A stretch of DNA of 22,817 bases from the IMG/VR virus record IMGVR_UViG_3300023174_005002, positions 1 to 22,817 of that record. One strand, given 5' to 3'. The translations under genes and the position numbers were made by a program. Shown here in pieces: positions 13,679 to 20,161 of this stretch. The notes beneath the pieces are model-generated. The model saw only the letters and a list, made by a program, of their open reading frames with translations, ran no database searches and was not told the origin of the DNA. Source of the stretch: a virus. How positions within the stretch are numbered: the first letter of the stretch is position 1; every line of letters starts with the position of its first letter.

Positions 13679-13709
13679 ATCCGTGGCGCTTCGGAAGCAT
13701 ACCACGGAT
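13679..13709 (-). promoter_or_regulatory. Strong GC-rich hairpin between adhesin gene and next ribosome site
   Basis: Outer arms ATCCGTGG / CCACGGAT pair perfectly (13702-13709 with 13679-13686). An inner stem GCTT / AAGC sits between them. On the minus strand the structure is followed by TTCGCTTTT and then AAGGAG. It could act as a weak terminator for the adhesin transcript or as a processing or stability element. An alternative 5-base pairing (AAGCG 13691-13687 with CGCTT 13676-13672) would exclude the outer stem. Confidence 0.6.
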
Positions 13710-13739
13710 CACGCAAGCGAGCAAACAGAGTGGATGGTT

Positions 13740-14504
13740 TTATCCTAATGTGCCATAGTAGTTCTCAACCCAAGTTTCTACTTGCGACATATCTATGTTA
13801 CCTTCATATACTCCAAATGATTCAACATAGGCATTCTGTGGTGTGCCGTTTGCTGTACGAGCACCTAAAACTAAATTCCATGGTCCTACTGCACCAACGG
13901 GACCAGATGAATCACTTTGCGTTATAAGAGTACTGCTCTTGATTCTAAATTCATGACCAGATGCAGTTCGTTTCCAGCTTAAACAGTATCTAACTCCAGT
14001 AGAAGCAGCAAAATCAAATGAAACTGGAGTAGATCTAATATCCATATTAAATTTTGTAGCACTATTTGCATTCATGCCAGTATTCCAGTAATTCGCTGCC
14101 GGATCAATACTCATCCACAACAATCCATTATTTGTTATGCTGGTATGTAGGCTGAACACGATAAAGCCGCTGATTTCAGAGTTAGTAAAATTGTAAGATG
14201 GACATGAGTTTGGCTGATCAAAACTTAACAAGCCAAGTGATCTGTTGAAACCACCAACTGTTCCTATTTGAATAGATGGTGTAGAAGCACGATATAATGG
14301 ACGATAATTTCCACCAACATTATCTGAACTTACCCATGAACCACCAGCAGAACCTAAATTTGCTACTGTTTCTAAATTGTTTGGTTGACCATCTGTTAAA
14401 GTTGAATTGCTTGAACCATCAATATTTTTTCCATCAAACCAAAATCTTAAATCTGATACATTTGGAGGAACATTTGACGGTGGTAACTCTCTATAAAAAA
14501 ACAT
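13740..14504 (-). CDS. LamG / concanavalin-like adhesin or tail-fibre-type protein
   Basis: A 254-residue, Ser/Asn/Gly-rich, nearly Lys-free beta protein of the kind carried on phage virions. The opening (PPNVSDLRFWFDGKNIDGSS) and the later LLSFDQPNSCPSYNF, SGFIVFSL, YCLSWKRTASGHEFRI and NLVLGARTANGTPQNAYVESFGVYEG follow the strand pattern of LamG/lectin-like jelly rolls. In these, 'F-G-V-Y' near the end is a common closing strand. There is no signal peptide. A sugar-binding role on tail or head is inferred from fold and composition. AGGAG lies 11 bases before the ATG. A strong hairpin follows the stop. Confidence 0.7.
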   Translation of the reverse strand: MFFYRELPPSNVPPNVSDLRFWFDGKNIDGSSNSTLTDGQPNNLETVANLGSAGGSWVSSDNVGGNYRPLYRASTPSIQIGTVGGFNRSLGLLSFDQPNSCPSYNFTNSEISGFIVFSLHTSITNNGLLWMSIDPAANYWNTGMNANSATKFNMDIRSTPVSFDFAASTGVRYCLSWKRTASGHEFRIKSSTLITQSDSSGPVGAVGPWNLVLGARTANGTPQNAYVESFGVYEGNIDMSQVETWVENYYGTLG

Positions 14505-14532
14505 ATTTTAAAACTCCTAAATTATAATATAA

Positions 14533-14634
14533 TTACTTCTTACCTTCTTTTTTGGCCTTTTTCTTTTCTGCTTTTTCTTTTGTTGTTAATTTTTGTTTAT
14601 TATTCTTATTACTTTTTTCTTGGCCTTTACCCAT
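14533..14634 (-). CDS. Lys-rich mini-protein (33 aa)
   Basis: Reads MGKGQEKSNKNNKQKL and ends AKKEGKK; about 40% lysine with no hydrophobic core. A clean AAGGAG ribosome site eight bases upstream and its own slot between two genes support it as real. Similar 'MGKGxEKxNK' peptides are widespread in phages and bacteria without known function. DNA binding or charge neutralisation is a guess. Confidence 0.65.
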   Translation of the reverse strand: MGKGQEKSNKNNKQKLTTKEKAEKKKAKKEGKK

Positions 14635-14645
14635 ATATAAACTCC

Positions 14646-15818
14646 TTATATTTTGCTATCCATAGCTAATTCTATTAATCTTTCATAACCACGAACATTT
14701 TCCGGATTATTTATCATATAGCGATATGAAAACTCACGTGATTTTTTAAGATATTCGTCATTCACGTATTCATTATCATCAAAATTTTCAGCAACATAAG
14801 CTAAATGTTCTACGGCTTTTGGAACATCATTTTCATGATAATACCAACCAAGTTCTTTCATAAATGGACTGTTGTGAATAACCGGATAACCTAGCCATGA
14901 AGCATCTAAATAAACATAATTTAATTCACATTGATTTTGGTGACTTAAAACAATGTCTGTATGCTTTTGTAAGGTCCAGGTCATTGGGTATCTTGCTTCA
15001 AAGAACATTTTTTTAGCAAGATAGCTATCAAGTTCTTTTACGAATGTTACCATATCTGGTTTTGTTTTTATCTTTTCTCCACAAAATACATTTAATCTTT
15101 CTAGAAGATCTGGATGTTTTCTATAGAAAAGTTCTGTGGTTATAATAGGAACTAAACTGGTTTTAACCATATTGATATTTGGTTCCATTGTTGAGATGCG
15201 CTTTTGTTTTAAACCAGATGGTGTATATTTTCCTGGAAATTCTTTTGGATTTGAGGCATTAAGTAATTTAACATGTTCCTCAATAAATCTTGGATCCCAA
15301 ATATATGGACCAATATAAGTAGGACAACCATACTGTGCTTCAAACAAATATCTATCTCTATCAAAGAAGTGAGGAGATAACCAAACAGCACTAACTGTTT
15401 CTGAATTTCTCAAATAAATGTTTCTTGCTTCTTCATTTGGTTTAAATAACACAGTTTCATTGAATACTGATAATTCAGCACCCATGATTTGTTTAACAAT
15501 TTTCTTTCCAAGCTTCTTAAATTCACGATAACGATCACGATGCATTGAACCTTGACCTACAACAATAAGATCACACTTTTCTTTTGCCTCATCAAGACTT
15601 ATCATATGCTTGACGTAATCTTTCCATGGACCTGTTGTGTCTAATGGAATCTTTTCTGCTGCTGTATTGATTATATATGCGTTTCCAACATTACGACATT
15701 TTTCATAAACATCTCTTAGAGTAATGACGTTTTGACGAATACCATTAGTAAATAAGGAATCATTTGGCTTATCAGCTAAAACTGTAATACCGATATTGAT
15801 TTTTCTTTCAAATTTCAT
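14646..15818 (-). CDS. Glycosyltransferase-like protein, DUF2827 type
   Basis: A 390-residue cytoplasmic protein. It opens INIGITVLADKPND then FTNGIRQNVITLRDVYEKC, the N-terminal pattern of the DUF2827 family ('G-I-S-V-F ... N-G-I-x-Q-N-V'), which has a GT-B glycosyltransferase architecture. The C-terminal half contains SHQNQCELNYVYLDASWLGYPVIHNSP, the E/D-x7-G-x-P-type donor-sugar site of GT-B enzymes, and LGWYYHENDVPKAV. It probably adds sugars to phage DNA, phage surface proteins or host envelope. The neighbouring adhesin gene makes virion or surface decoration attractive, but this is inference. Length is normal; the gene looks intact. Confidence 0.8.
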   Translation of the reverse strand: MKFERKINIGITVLADKPNDSLFTNGIRQNVITLRDVYEKCRNVGNAYIINTAAEKIPLDTTGPWKDYVKHMISLDEAKEKCDLIVVGQGSMHRDRYREFKKLGKKIVKQIMGAELSVFNETVLFKPNEEARNIYLRNSETVSAVWLSPHFFDRDRYLFEAQYGCPTYIGPYIWDPRFIEEHVKLLNASNPKEFPGKYTPSGLKQKRISTMEPNINMVKTSLVPIITTELFYRKHPDLLERLNVFCGEKIKTKPDMVTFVKELDSYLAKKMFFEARYPMTWTLQKHTDIVLSHQNQCELNYVYLDASWLGYPVIHNSPFMKELGWYYHENDVPKAVEHLAYVAENFDDNEYVNDEYLKKSREFSYRYMINNPENVRGYERLIELAMDSKI

Positions 15819-15839
15819 AAAAATACCTACCAGCGATAA

Positions 15840-16304
15840 CTAGTTTTTAAAATACAGTTCAGCTTCTGCTTGTCTGCGAGTTGTTAAACCTTTTAATACT
15901 TTTCCAGCAGCTTTATTCCACTTTAGGAACTCGTTCTTGATTAGTGGGTCACTTGGATTGGTATTCACCAGTTTAAGTAAGGTAGAGGATTTTAAAGAGC
16001 CTACACCAACATTATAAGCAAAGCATACAAGAGCATCAAACTGATGTTGTGTTATATCATCTCTTACATATGAATCTACGTACTTTTCAAATATTTTTAA
16101 TACACTTTGAAGAAGTTGAGTTGCTCTTTCTTCGCTTATTGCTGGGTCTGTTGCTTTTACTTTTGTTCCGTCTTCGTAAAATGTTGCGCCATAACCAATT
16201 GTTGGAACATTTGCAGGACAAAGATATGGTTGAGCACAGAAACCTTCAAACTTCTTTATAAGTTCTAATGCTTCCATTGAAACTTTTGTTATTTTTTCAG
16301 CCAT
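15840..16304 (-). CDS. GH24 lysozyme / endolysin (T4-lysozyme fold)
   Basis: A 154-residue muramidase that cleaves the MurNAc-GlcNAc bond of peptidoglycan at lysis. The catalytic triad pattern E-x8-C-x5-T is visible as Glu20, Cys29, Thr35 (KKFEGF ... YLCPANVPTIGYG). T4 lysozyme has Asp where this protein has Cys; a Cys there is also known in P1-type GH24 enzymes. Downstream are QFDALVCFAYNVG and a C-terminal GLTTRRQAEAELY, both standard for the family. Start chosen at the ATG with AGAGG eleven bases upstream. An in-frame TTG further upstream would add a hydrophobic stretch, but it lies in the terminator T-run and has no ribosome site. Confidence 0.93.
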   Translation of the reverse strand: MAEKITKVSMEALELIKKFEGFCAQPYLCPANVPTIGYGATFYEDGTKVKATDPAISEERATQLLQSVLKIFEKYVDSYVRDDITQHQFDALVCFAYNVGVGSLKSSTLLKLVNTNPSDPLIKNEFLKWNKAAGKVLKGLTTRRQAEAELYFKN

Positions 16305-16326
16305 ATTTAAAACCTCTAATGAATCG

Positions 16327-16335
16327 TTTTTTATA
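16327..16335 (-). promoter_or_regulatory. Possible late-type promoter word upstream of lysozyme
   Basis: After the terminator the minus strand reads TATAAAAAA, one base from the T4-type late promoter word TATAAATA, about 25 bases before the lysozyme ATG. Some promoter is expected here because the intrinsic terminator just upstream would stop incoming transcripts. The region is very AT-rich, so the match alone is weak. Confidence 0.2.
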
Positions 16336-16371
16336 AATATGGTTAAAAACAGTAATAATATTAATTTTCTC

Positions 16372-16402
16372 AAAAAAGAAACCTACCTTTACAGGTAGGT
16401 TT
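16372..16402 (-). terminator. Rho-independent terminator after the M15 peptidase gene
   Basis: Perfect 10-base inverted repeat AAACCTACCT / AGGTAGGTTT with a 4-base loop, followed on the minus strand by C and six T. It lies 20 bases past the peptidase stop and ahead of the lysozyme gene. This is the cleanest intrinsic terminator in the window. Confidence 0.9.
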
Positions 16403-16422
16403 ATATGATACAGACAGATTTG

Positions 16423-16845
16423 TTAATCAATCCTTAATACTTGTTTTCTATTACCCTGCGAATTCCAAGAAACATGAACCCAACCACTATCAGAAATACC
16501 TTCTTTATAGTATTCTAAAATCAACTGGTCAAATTCCATATTGTCTTTAATCCAGCAAAACAAAATTTTATTATCCATTCCAGCAATTTCAATATCTGCT
16601 GCTTGACCGGTCATATGCTGGCTGTTTTTTGCTCCACCAATAGCTTTATTTAAAGCTGGACCACGATAGCCACTATTAACATTCAGTGGTCTTCCAAAAT
16701 GGATTCTTATCTTCTCTAAAACATTTTCACAAAGCTGTTTTAGGTTTTCTATTTCTTTTTGTCCCGGTGTATTATCAATACCTTTTCGGGAACCAGTTTG
16801 AGATTTAATCATCTCTTCTAATGAGAAGTGTTGAGTTAATTGCAT
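16423..16845 (-). CDS. M15-family zinc peptidase (peptidoglycan endopeptidase)
   Basis: A 140-residue cell-wall peptidase cutting peptide stems or cross-links of peptidoglycan. The N-terminus QLTQHFSLEEMIKSQTG is typical of Peptidase_M15_3 proteins. Zinc ligands are visible: His77 and Asp84 in S-Q-H-M-T-G-Q-A-A-D, and His124 in W-V-H-V-S-W. RPLNVNSGYRGPALN (52-66) is the family's conserved core. Length is that of a single catalytic domain without a wall-binding module. With the GH24 enzyme downstream, the phage has two different peptidoglycan bond specificities. Either could be the lysis enzyme; the other could be virion-borne. The ribosome site (AGAAG) is modest. Confidence 0.9.
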   Translation of the reverse strand: MQLTQHFSLEEMIKSQTGSRKGIDNTPGQKEIENLKQLCENVLEKIRIHFGRPLNVNSGYRGPALNKAIGGAKNSQHMTGQAADIEIAGMDNKILFCWIKDNMEFDQLILEYYKEGISDSGWVHVSWNSQGNRKQVLRID

Positions 16846-16847
16846 GA

Positions 16848-16964
16848 TTACTTCTTTTTATTCAATACATCAACCAGAAAAACAATACATATTCCAATGA
16901 ACCATATTGGTAAGCTGATTACTAAACTTGATAATAAGATATATGTGTATAAAGCTTCTATCAC
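16848..16964 (-). CDS. Possible one-helix membrane peptide (38 aa)
   Basis: A GTG-started frame reading V/M-I-E-A-L-Y-T-Y then about 25 uninterrupted hydrophobic residues and a basic end (VLNKKK). Such a peptide would insert once in the membrane with the Lys tail inside. It fills the space between a hypothetical gene and the M15 peptidase and stops two bases before the peptidase ATG. This position would suit a holin-like or other lysis accessory protein. There is no good ribosome site and the start codon is not ATG, so it remains tentative. Confidence 0.4.
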   Translation of the reverse strand: MIEALYTYILLSSLVISLPIWFIGICIVFLVDVLNKKK

Positions 16965-16979
16965 ATATATAAATATATA

Positions 16980-17507
16980 TTAATCCCAAAAACGGTCAAG
17001 AGTTTCTAAAATACCGATAAAATCGTGGAATGGATCTCCACTACGGAAAGCACCAATTTGATCTGGATAATCACCATAACGGCAAAACCCGCGTTCTTGA
17101 TGCTCTTTCATCTCTTTCAGTTGTTTTGCAGCGCCTTCTGTAATATAGTTAGAAGAAATATATTGAGAATACTTAAAAGTTCCATCTTCAAGTTTCTGAA
17201 TACTATCGCCGCCGATACAATCTAAGGTTTTGCAATAACCAAGGTCATATGGACTTTCGGTTTTAAATTTAACAGTTGAGAATTCTGTACCTGGAATGTC
17301 TTCAAAGTACATATCGTCTGCTGGTAAGTTGTTATAATGATCCTCGTATTTTTGACGATCAATCATAGCAACTGCTTTAAAATACTTATCAAGAAAACCA
17401 AAATTGAAATCTTTTCCATGCTCACCAGAATGTGAGAAAATTACTTCAATAAGGAAGTAATCGTTATTCTTCTTTTTATTCTTCTTAATATCAAGAATTT
17501 TGAACAT
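16980..17507 (-). CDS. Hypothetical protein (175 aa)
   Basis: An acidic soluble protein with no recognised motif. It has a beta-rich N-terminus (MFKILDIKKNKKKNNDYFLIEV) and a C-terminus rich in Gly, Asp and Phe (GDYPDQIGAFRSGDPFHDF). The ATG overlaps the upstream stop as TGATG with GAGG seven bases before, a better start than the TTG one codon earlier. Part of a coupled run of small genes. Confidence 0.75.
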   Translation of the reverse strand: MFKILDIKKNKKKNNDYFLIEVIFSHSGEHGKDFNFGFLDKYFKAVAMIDRQKYEDHYNNLPADDMYFEDIPGTEFSTVKFKTESPYDLGYCKTLDCIGGDSIQKLEDGTFKYSQYISSNYITEGAAKQLKEMKEHQERGFCRYGDYPDQIGAFRSGDPFHDFIGILETLDRFWD

Positions 17508-17902
17508 CAATATTCCTCAACTTCTCCAAAAGTTTTCAAAATAGCAAATTCTTTAATAAAGTCAGGTCCAGCATCTAAACTAACATAGTTATCACCCTGC
17601 ATACCCTGTTCGCTGTAATCAACAGCTTTTGCAGCTTTTTTAGAAAAACCATTCTTGATTAAATTTTGACGAAATTCCTTGATCCAACCCTTATCGGTAT
17701 AGATAAGGCCATGCTTATAAGTGTCCCAAGTTTTAATTGAGAAAAATGCACGCAGTTCACCCCTATAAACTTCTTTCTTTTCCGGATGCCTTGATAGGTA
17801 ATGAAGTTGCAATTCTTTGACATCTACTGATGCTTTGTGATTTGACCAAAGGCCAACACCATTTGTATTTGCAGTAATATTAATTTTAAGTTTGTTGTTC
17901 AT
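17507..17902 (-). CDS. Hypothetical protein (131 aa)
   Basis: Starts MNNKLKINITANTNGVGLWS and ends FGEVEEY. Alternating strands and helices with a basic middle (GFSKKAAKAVDYSEQG) but no known motif. ATGA overlap upstream and TGATG downstream show tight coupling to both neighbours. Its acidic Glu-rich end carries the ribosome site for the next gene. Function unknown. Confidence 0.75.
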   Translation of the reverse strand: MNNKLKINITANTNGVGLWSNHKASVDVKELQLHYLSRHPEKKEVYRGELRAFFSIKTWDTYKHGLIYTDKGWIKEFRQNLIKNGFSKKAAKAVDYSEQGMQGDNYVSLDAGPDFIKEFAILKTFGEVEEY

Positions 17903-18471
17903 TTAAATTTCCTTGTTTTTCTTGCTTCTTCACAATTATCACAAAGAGTCATTATCCAACCGCCACCTCTTTGTTTACCCGGCATACCACATTCTTCACA
18001 AGTTATAGCACTCATACTTACGGCCATAGAAATAATGCCATGACAATATTCGTCTCCACCAGTAATATATGCTCTTAGAGTACCAAATTTTTCTTTAATT
18101 TGTGTAAATTCAACTTGTGGTGCAACTTCACGAAATGGTTGACGAAAAGGTTTATTTTCAATATCTCTTTTTACATATTCTTCAATAACTTCGTCTTTAT
18201 GACCAAATTTCTTGTAACGAAAACGTAGATTTCTATCATTTCCATTAATGGCTTGTCTTAGAACACGATTATATTCTTTTGCATAAAAAGCAGAACTGCG
18301 ACTTTGATCAATGTGACCTTGAATAAGGCTACACATTCTGTCAACAATATCAAACCAACCAGAACCACATTCCAATCCAAAACACATGGCTGTCTGTGTC
18401 ATGGGAAGTTTGCGTTGTTTAAACAGTTTTGGATACTTATTATAAAGTTGTTCTTCAAGTTCTTGCTTCAT
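17899..18471 (-). CDS. Conserved phage protein with C-terminal zinc knuckle
   Basis: A 190-residue protein. The segment QIKEKFGTLRAYITGG, followed by a MAVSMS helix, then CEECGMPG and TLCDNC, is a pattern I recognise from many unannotated phage proteins. The final two CxxC pairs would bind one zinc ion. The N-terminal part has a CFGLECGSGWFDIVDRMC segment rich in Cys and aromatic residues. ATGA overlaps join it to its neighbours. No function is established for the family. Confidence 0.75.
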   Translation of the reverse strand: MKQELEEQLYNKYPKLFKQRKLPMTQTAMCFGLECGSGWFDIVDRMCSLIQGHIDQSRSSAFYAKEYNRVLRQAINGNDRNLRFRYKKFGHKDEVIEEYVKRDIENKPFRQPFREVAPQVEFTQIKEKFGTLRAYITGGDEYCHGIISMAVSMSAITCEECGMPGKQRGGGWIMTLCDNCEEARKTRKFK

Positions 18472-18851
18472 GATTCCTTTTCCTCTACTTCAAGATGAAG
18501 TAATTTTCCTTTTGAAAAAAAGGCTACAAATTCAATCCAGATATCTTCATCAAGATCCCATTCATAGAATCTTACTTCACCGGTATGATTAAGTTTTTGT
18601 GGTTCATTACCAATATTTCTCAATGAACCAACCCAACTAAATCTATCCCATTCTGGTTTACCATAATATGGTCGTTCTTCTTCTGGACAAACTTCCCAAT
18701 TAAATGAATGATGAACTAACTCGCCATCTTTTGTAATGACATATTTGTCAAGACAATTCAGCAAACTTTTGGTTTGAAATATACTATTCTGATACTTTTT
18801 ATATTTCTCAGGAAGAATATATTCGCAAGTTAGTTCATCATACATTCCCAT
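18468..18851 (-). CDS. Conserved phage protein (MGMYDEL type)
   Basis: A 127-residue protein starting MGMYDELTCEYILPEKY with FQTKSLLNCLDKYVIT following. This opening (M-G-M-[FY]-D, then 'FQTK-[SD]-L ... Y-x-[IL]-T') recurs in many phage genomes without assigned function. The rest is beta-rich with several Trp. AAGGA lies eight bases before the ATG in the end of the previous gene. Confidence 0.75.
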   Translation of the reverse strand: MGMYDELTCEYILPEKYKKYQNSIFQTKSLLNCLDKYVITKDGELVHHSFNWEVCPEEERPYYGKPEWDRFSWVGSLRNIGNEPQKLNHTGEVRFYEWDLDEDIWIEFVAFFSKGKLLHLEVEEKES

Positions 18852-18854
18852 ATA

Positions 18855-19130
18855 TCAATCCTTTAGAAGTCCAATAACAAAATTTTCTTTACAAGTCAAG
18901 AAGGTGCTATCTCCAACTTTGGTTTCCTCAACCATGTTTCCTTCAACAACAACAAGTGCTCCAATGTGGACGGATACTGTGCAATCATCAGAGCGATCAA
19001 CAACTCGGTAAACATTATTATCTGGCCTCATTGCCTTCTTTGAAACTAAAACGAATTCAGTATTGGCTTCTTCTTTTTCTTGCTTTACTAAATCTAAAAC
19101 AAGACGCTTATTTCTTGCTTCAAGCTTCAT
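18855..19130 (-). CDS. GroES-like co-chaperonin (tentative)
   Basis: A 91-residue protein, close to GroES in length (about 95). The N-terminal KRLVLDLVKQEKEEANTEFV aligns by eye with the GroES strand and mobile-loop region ('D-R-V-I-V-K ... G-G-I-V-L'). The C-terminal VGDSTFLTCKENFVIGLLKD aligns with the final strands ending 'I-L-A-I-V'. Phage co-chaperonins such as T4 gp31 have this fold and help the host GroEL fold the capsid protein. The hydrophobic triplet that contacts GroEL is not clearly preserved, so the call is tentative. AGGAG lies ten bases upstream. Confidence 0.5.
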   Translation of the reverse strand: MKLEARNKRLVLDLVKQEKEEANTEFVLVSKKAMRPDNNVYRVVDRSDDCTVSVHIGALVVVEGNMVEETKVGDSTFLTCKENFVIGLLKD

Positions 19131-19131
19131 T

Positions 19132-19413
19132 TCATACTCCTACTTTGAGTTTTGTCTTGATGACGTTAATAAACTCTTCAAAATCTTCAAGTTCTTCACC
19201 CTTCTGGGCCATACGATAAGCACGAAGAAGCTTGCTCTGATCTTCGCGGGTGAGAAAACTATTTTCAGCATAGTGTTTCTTTAGGGCAAGCTTATGTTCG
19301 CGATATGGCTCAATAGCCTGCTCAATTGTATTGAGTGCTTTCAAATAATTAACAATATGTTCTTCACGGGTAAGCTTTTTATCTTGCTGTTCCAAACTCT
19401 TTAGATCCGTCAT
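19132..19413 (-). CDS. Small helical protein (93 aa)
   Basis: An all-helical, highly charged protein (MTDLKSLEQQDKKLTREEHI start) with likely coiled-coil character and no known motif. The start is the second in-frame ATG, which has TTTAGGAG seven bases upstream. An earlier in-frame ATG lies inside the leader hairpin and would translate through the ribosome site, so it was rejected. The leader carries a strong hairpin. Confidence 0.75.
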   Translation of the reverse strand: MTDLKSLEQQDKKLTREEHIVNYLKALNTIEQAIEPYREHKLALKKHYAENSFLTREDQSKLLRAYRMAQKGEELEDFEEFINVIKTKLKVGV

Positions 19414-19426
19414 TTTATCTCCTAAA

Positions 19427-19455
19427 GGAAAGCGCCCCATGATCGGGACGCTTCC
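19427..19455 (-). promoter_or_regulatory. Strong GC-rich leader hairpin
   Basis: On the minus strand GGAAGCGTCCC pairs with GGGGCGCTTTCC around a 5-6 base loop, with one bulged T and one G-T pair. It is followed by TTTAGGAG, the next gene's ribosome site. It lies between the HNH endonuclease gene and a run of small genes. The placement resembles the hairpin at 13679. Weak terminator or RNA processing/stability element. Confidence 0.6.
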
Positions 19456-19480
19456 AAGTCTAACAGGTTTTCAGCCGGCG

Positions 19481-20086
19481 TCAAGTGCCATTCAAGCAGG
19501 CATGTTTTTCAACCTTTTTAATATTATATTCCGTTACTAACTTACACATTTGTATAAAATATTCTTCATCAAACTTGTTTTTCATTATATTTAAATCTTT
19601 TAAAATCCACTGGATATTTTCTTTACAATATGCTTTTTTACTGTCAATTCTATCAATAGAGGCTTTTTCTATAGTCATAGATGTTCCGGTTAAAGCACAA
19701 ATTCCTTTTTGTTCTTTCCATTTATTATCACAATCTTCAATTGTAATTTTAAAATCAATATTTCTCAATCTTGCGCCTGTTTTTATGTGTGTAAAATAGC
19801 TTGAACTAATTTCTCCAAAACCCTTCCAATTAGAATTTTTATCTTTATCAGTATTCTTCATAGAACACTTAAAACATTTTTTAGTTATTCCATTTTCTAA
19901 TTGGTAACAATCAACTAACTTTTCTTGCTCGCATAAAATACAAACACAGAGATATTTTAATCTATGTCTGTCTTTTGTATTTGAACTTGGAGTTTGAACT
20001 CTTTTACAAATATTATCTAATAATTTCCAATTTCCAAATAAATGTCCTATTTCATATTTTTTATCATATCTTGAAAATTTACCCAT
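19481..20086 (-). CDS. HNH-type homing endonuclease (behind nrdJ)
   Basis: A 201-residue endonuclease. The N-terminal part (YEIGHLFGNWKLLDNI) resembles the strand-rich DNA-binding opening of phage HNH/AP2-type proteins. It is followed by a four-cysteine knuckle (C-V-C-I-L-C ... C-F-K-C). The nuclease core is CALTGTSM, SIDRIDSKKAYCKEN, IQWILKDLN and MKN, the same S-x-D-R-I-D-S-K-K-x-Y motif as the protein at 13423, so the two are distant paralogues. It lies 75 bases behind the reductase stop. Its initiation site is locked in a long inverted repeat, and its last codons may incorporate a scar of the nrdJ 3' end. Confidence 0.85.
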   Translation of the reverse strand: MGKFSRYDKKYEIGHLFGNWKLLDNICKRVQTPSSNTKDRHRLKYLCVCILCEQEKLVDCYQLENGITKKCFKCSMKNTDKDKNSNWKGFGEISSSYFTHIKTGARLRNIDFKITIEDCDNKWKEQKGICALTGTSMTIEKASIDRIDSKKAYCKENIQWILKDLNIMKNKFDEEYFIQMCKLVTEYNIKKVEKHACLNGT

Positions 20087-20146
20087 TTTAGTACCCCTAA
20101 TTTAAATAGTCTCCTATCTTCAAAAGGCGGTACTAAAATGGATAAA
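20078..20146 (-). promoter_or_regulatory. 18-base inverted repeat sequestering the endonuclease start
   Basis: The arms at 20129-20146 and 20078-20095 pair over 18 positions (TTTATCCATTTTAGTACC with GGTACTAAAATGGGTAAA on the minus strand). The only non-Watson-Crick position is U-G. The downstream arm contains the ATG and the last bases of its AGGGG ribosome site, so both are hidden when folded. The 33-base loop contains another AGGAG. T4-type endonucleases such as I-TevI are known to be kept silent by a comparable stem-loop until a late promoter within it is used. Confidence 0.8.
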
Positions 20147-20161
20147 CGTTATTTGAGGATT

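Noticed and set aside
13672-13740. tRNA gene suggested by GC-rich paired arms
   Set aside because: No anticodon or T-arm, no CCA-end geometry, and it is too short for a cloverleaf.
16305-16373. Longer lysozyme with hydrophobic N-terminus (SAR-endolysin-like) starting at TTG 16373
   Set aside because: The TTG lies in the terminator T-run and has no ribosome site; the ATG at 16304 has AGAGG and gives a normal GH24 length.
19414-19440. Upstream ATG for the 93-residue helical protein
   Set aside because: It lies in the leader hairpin and would translate through the strong ribosome site of the second ATG.
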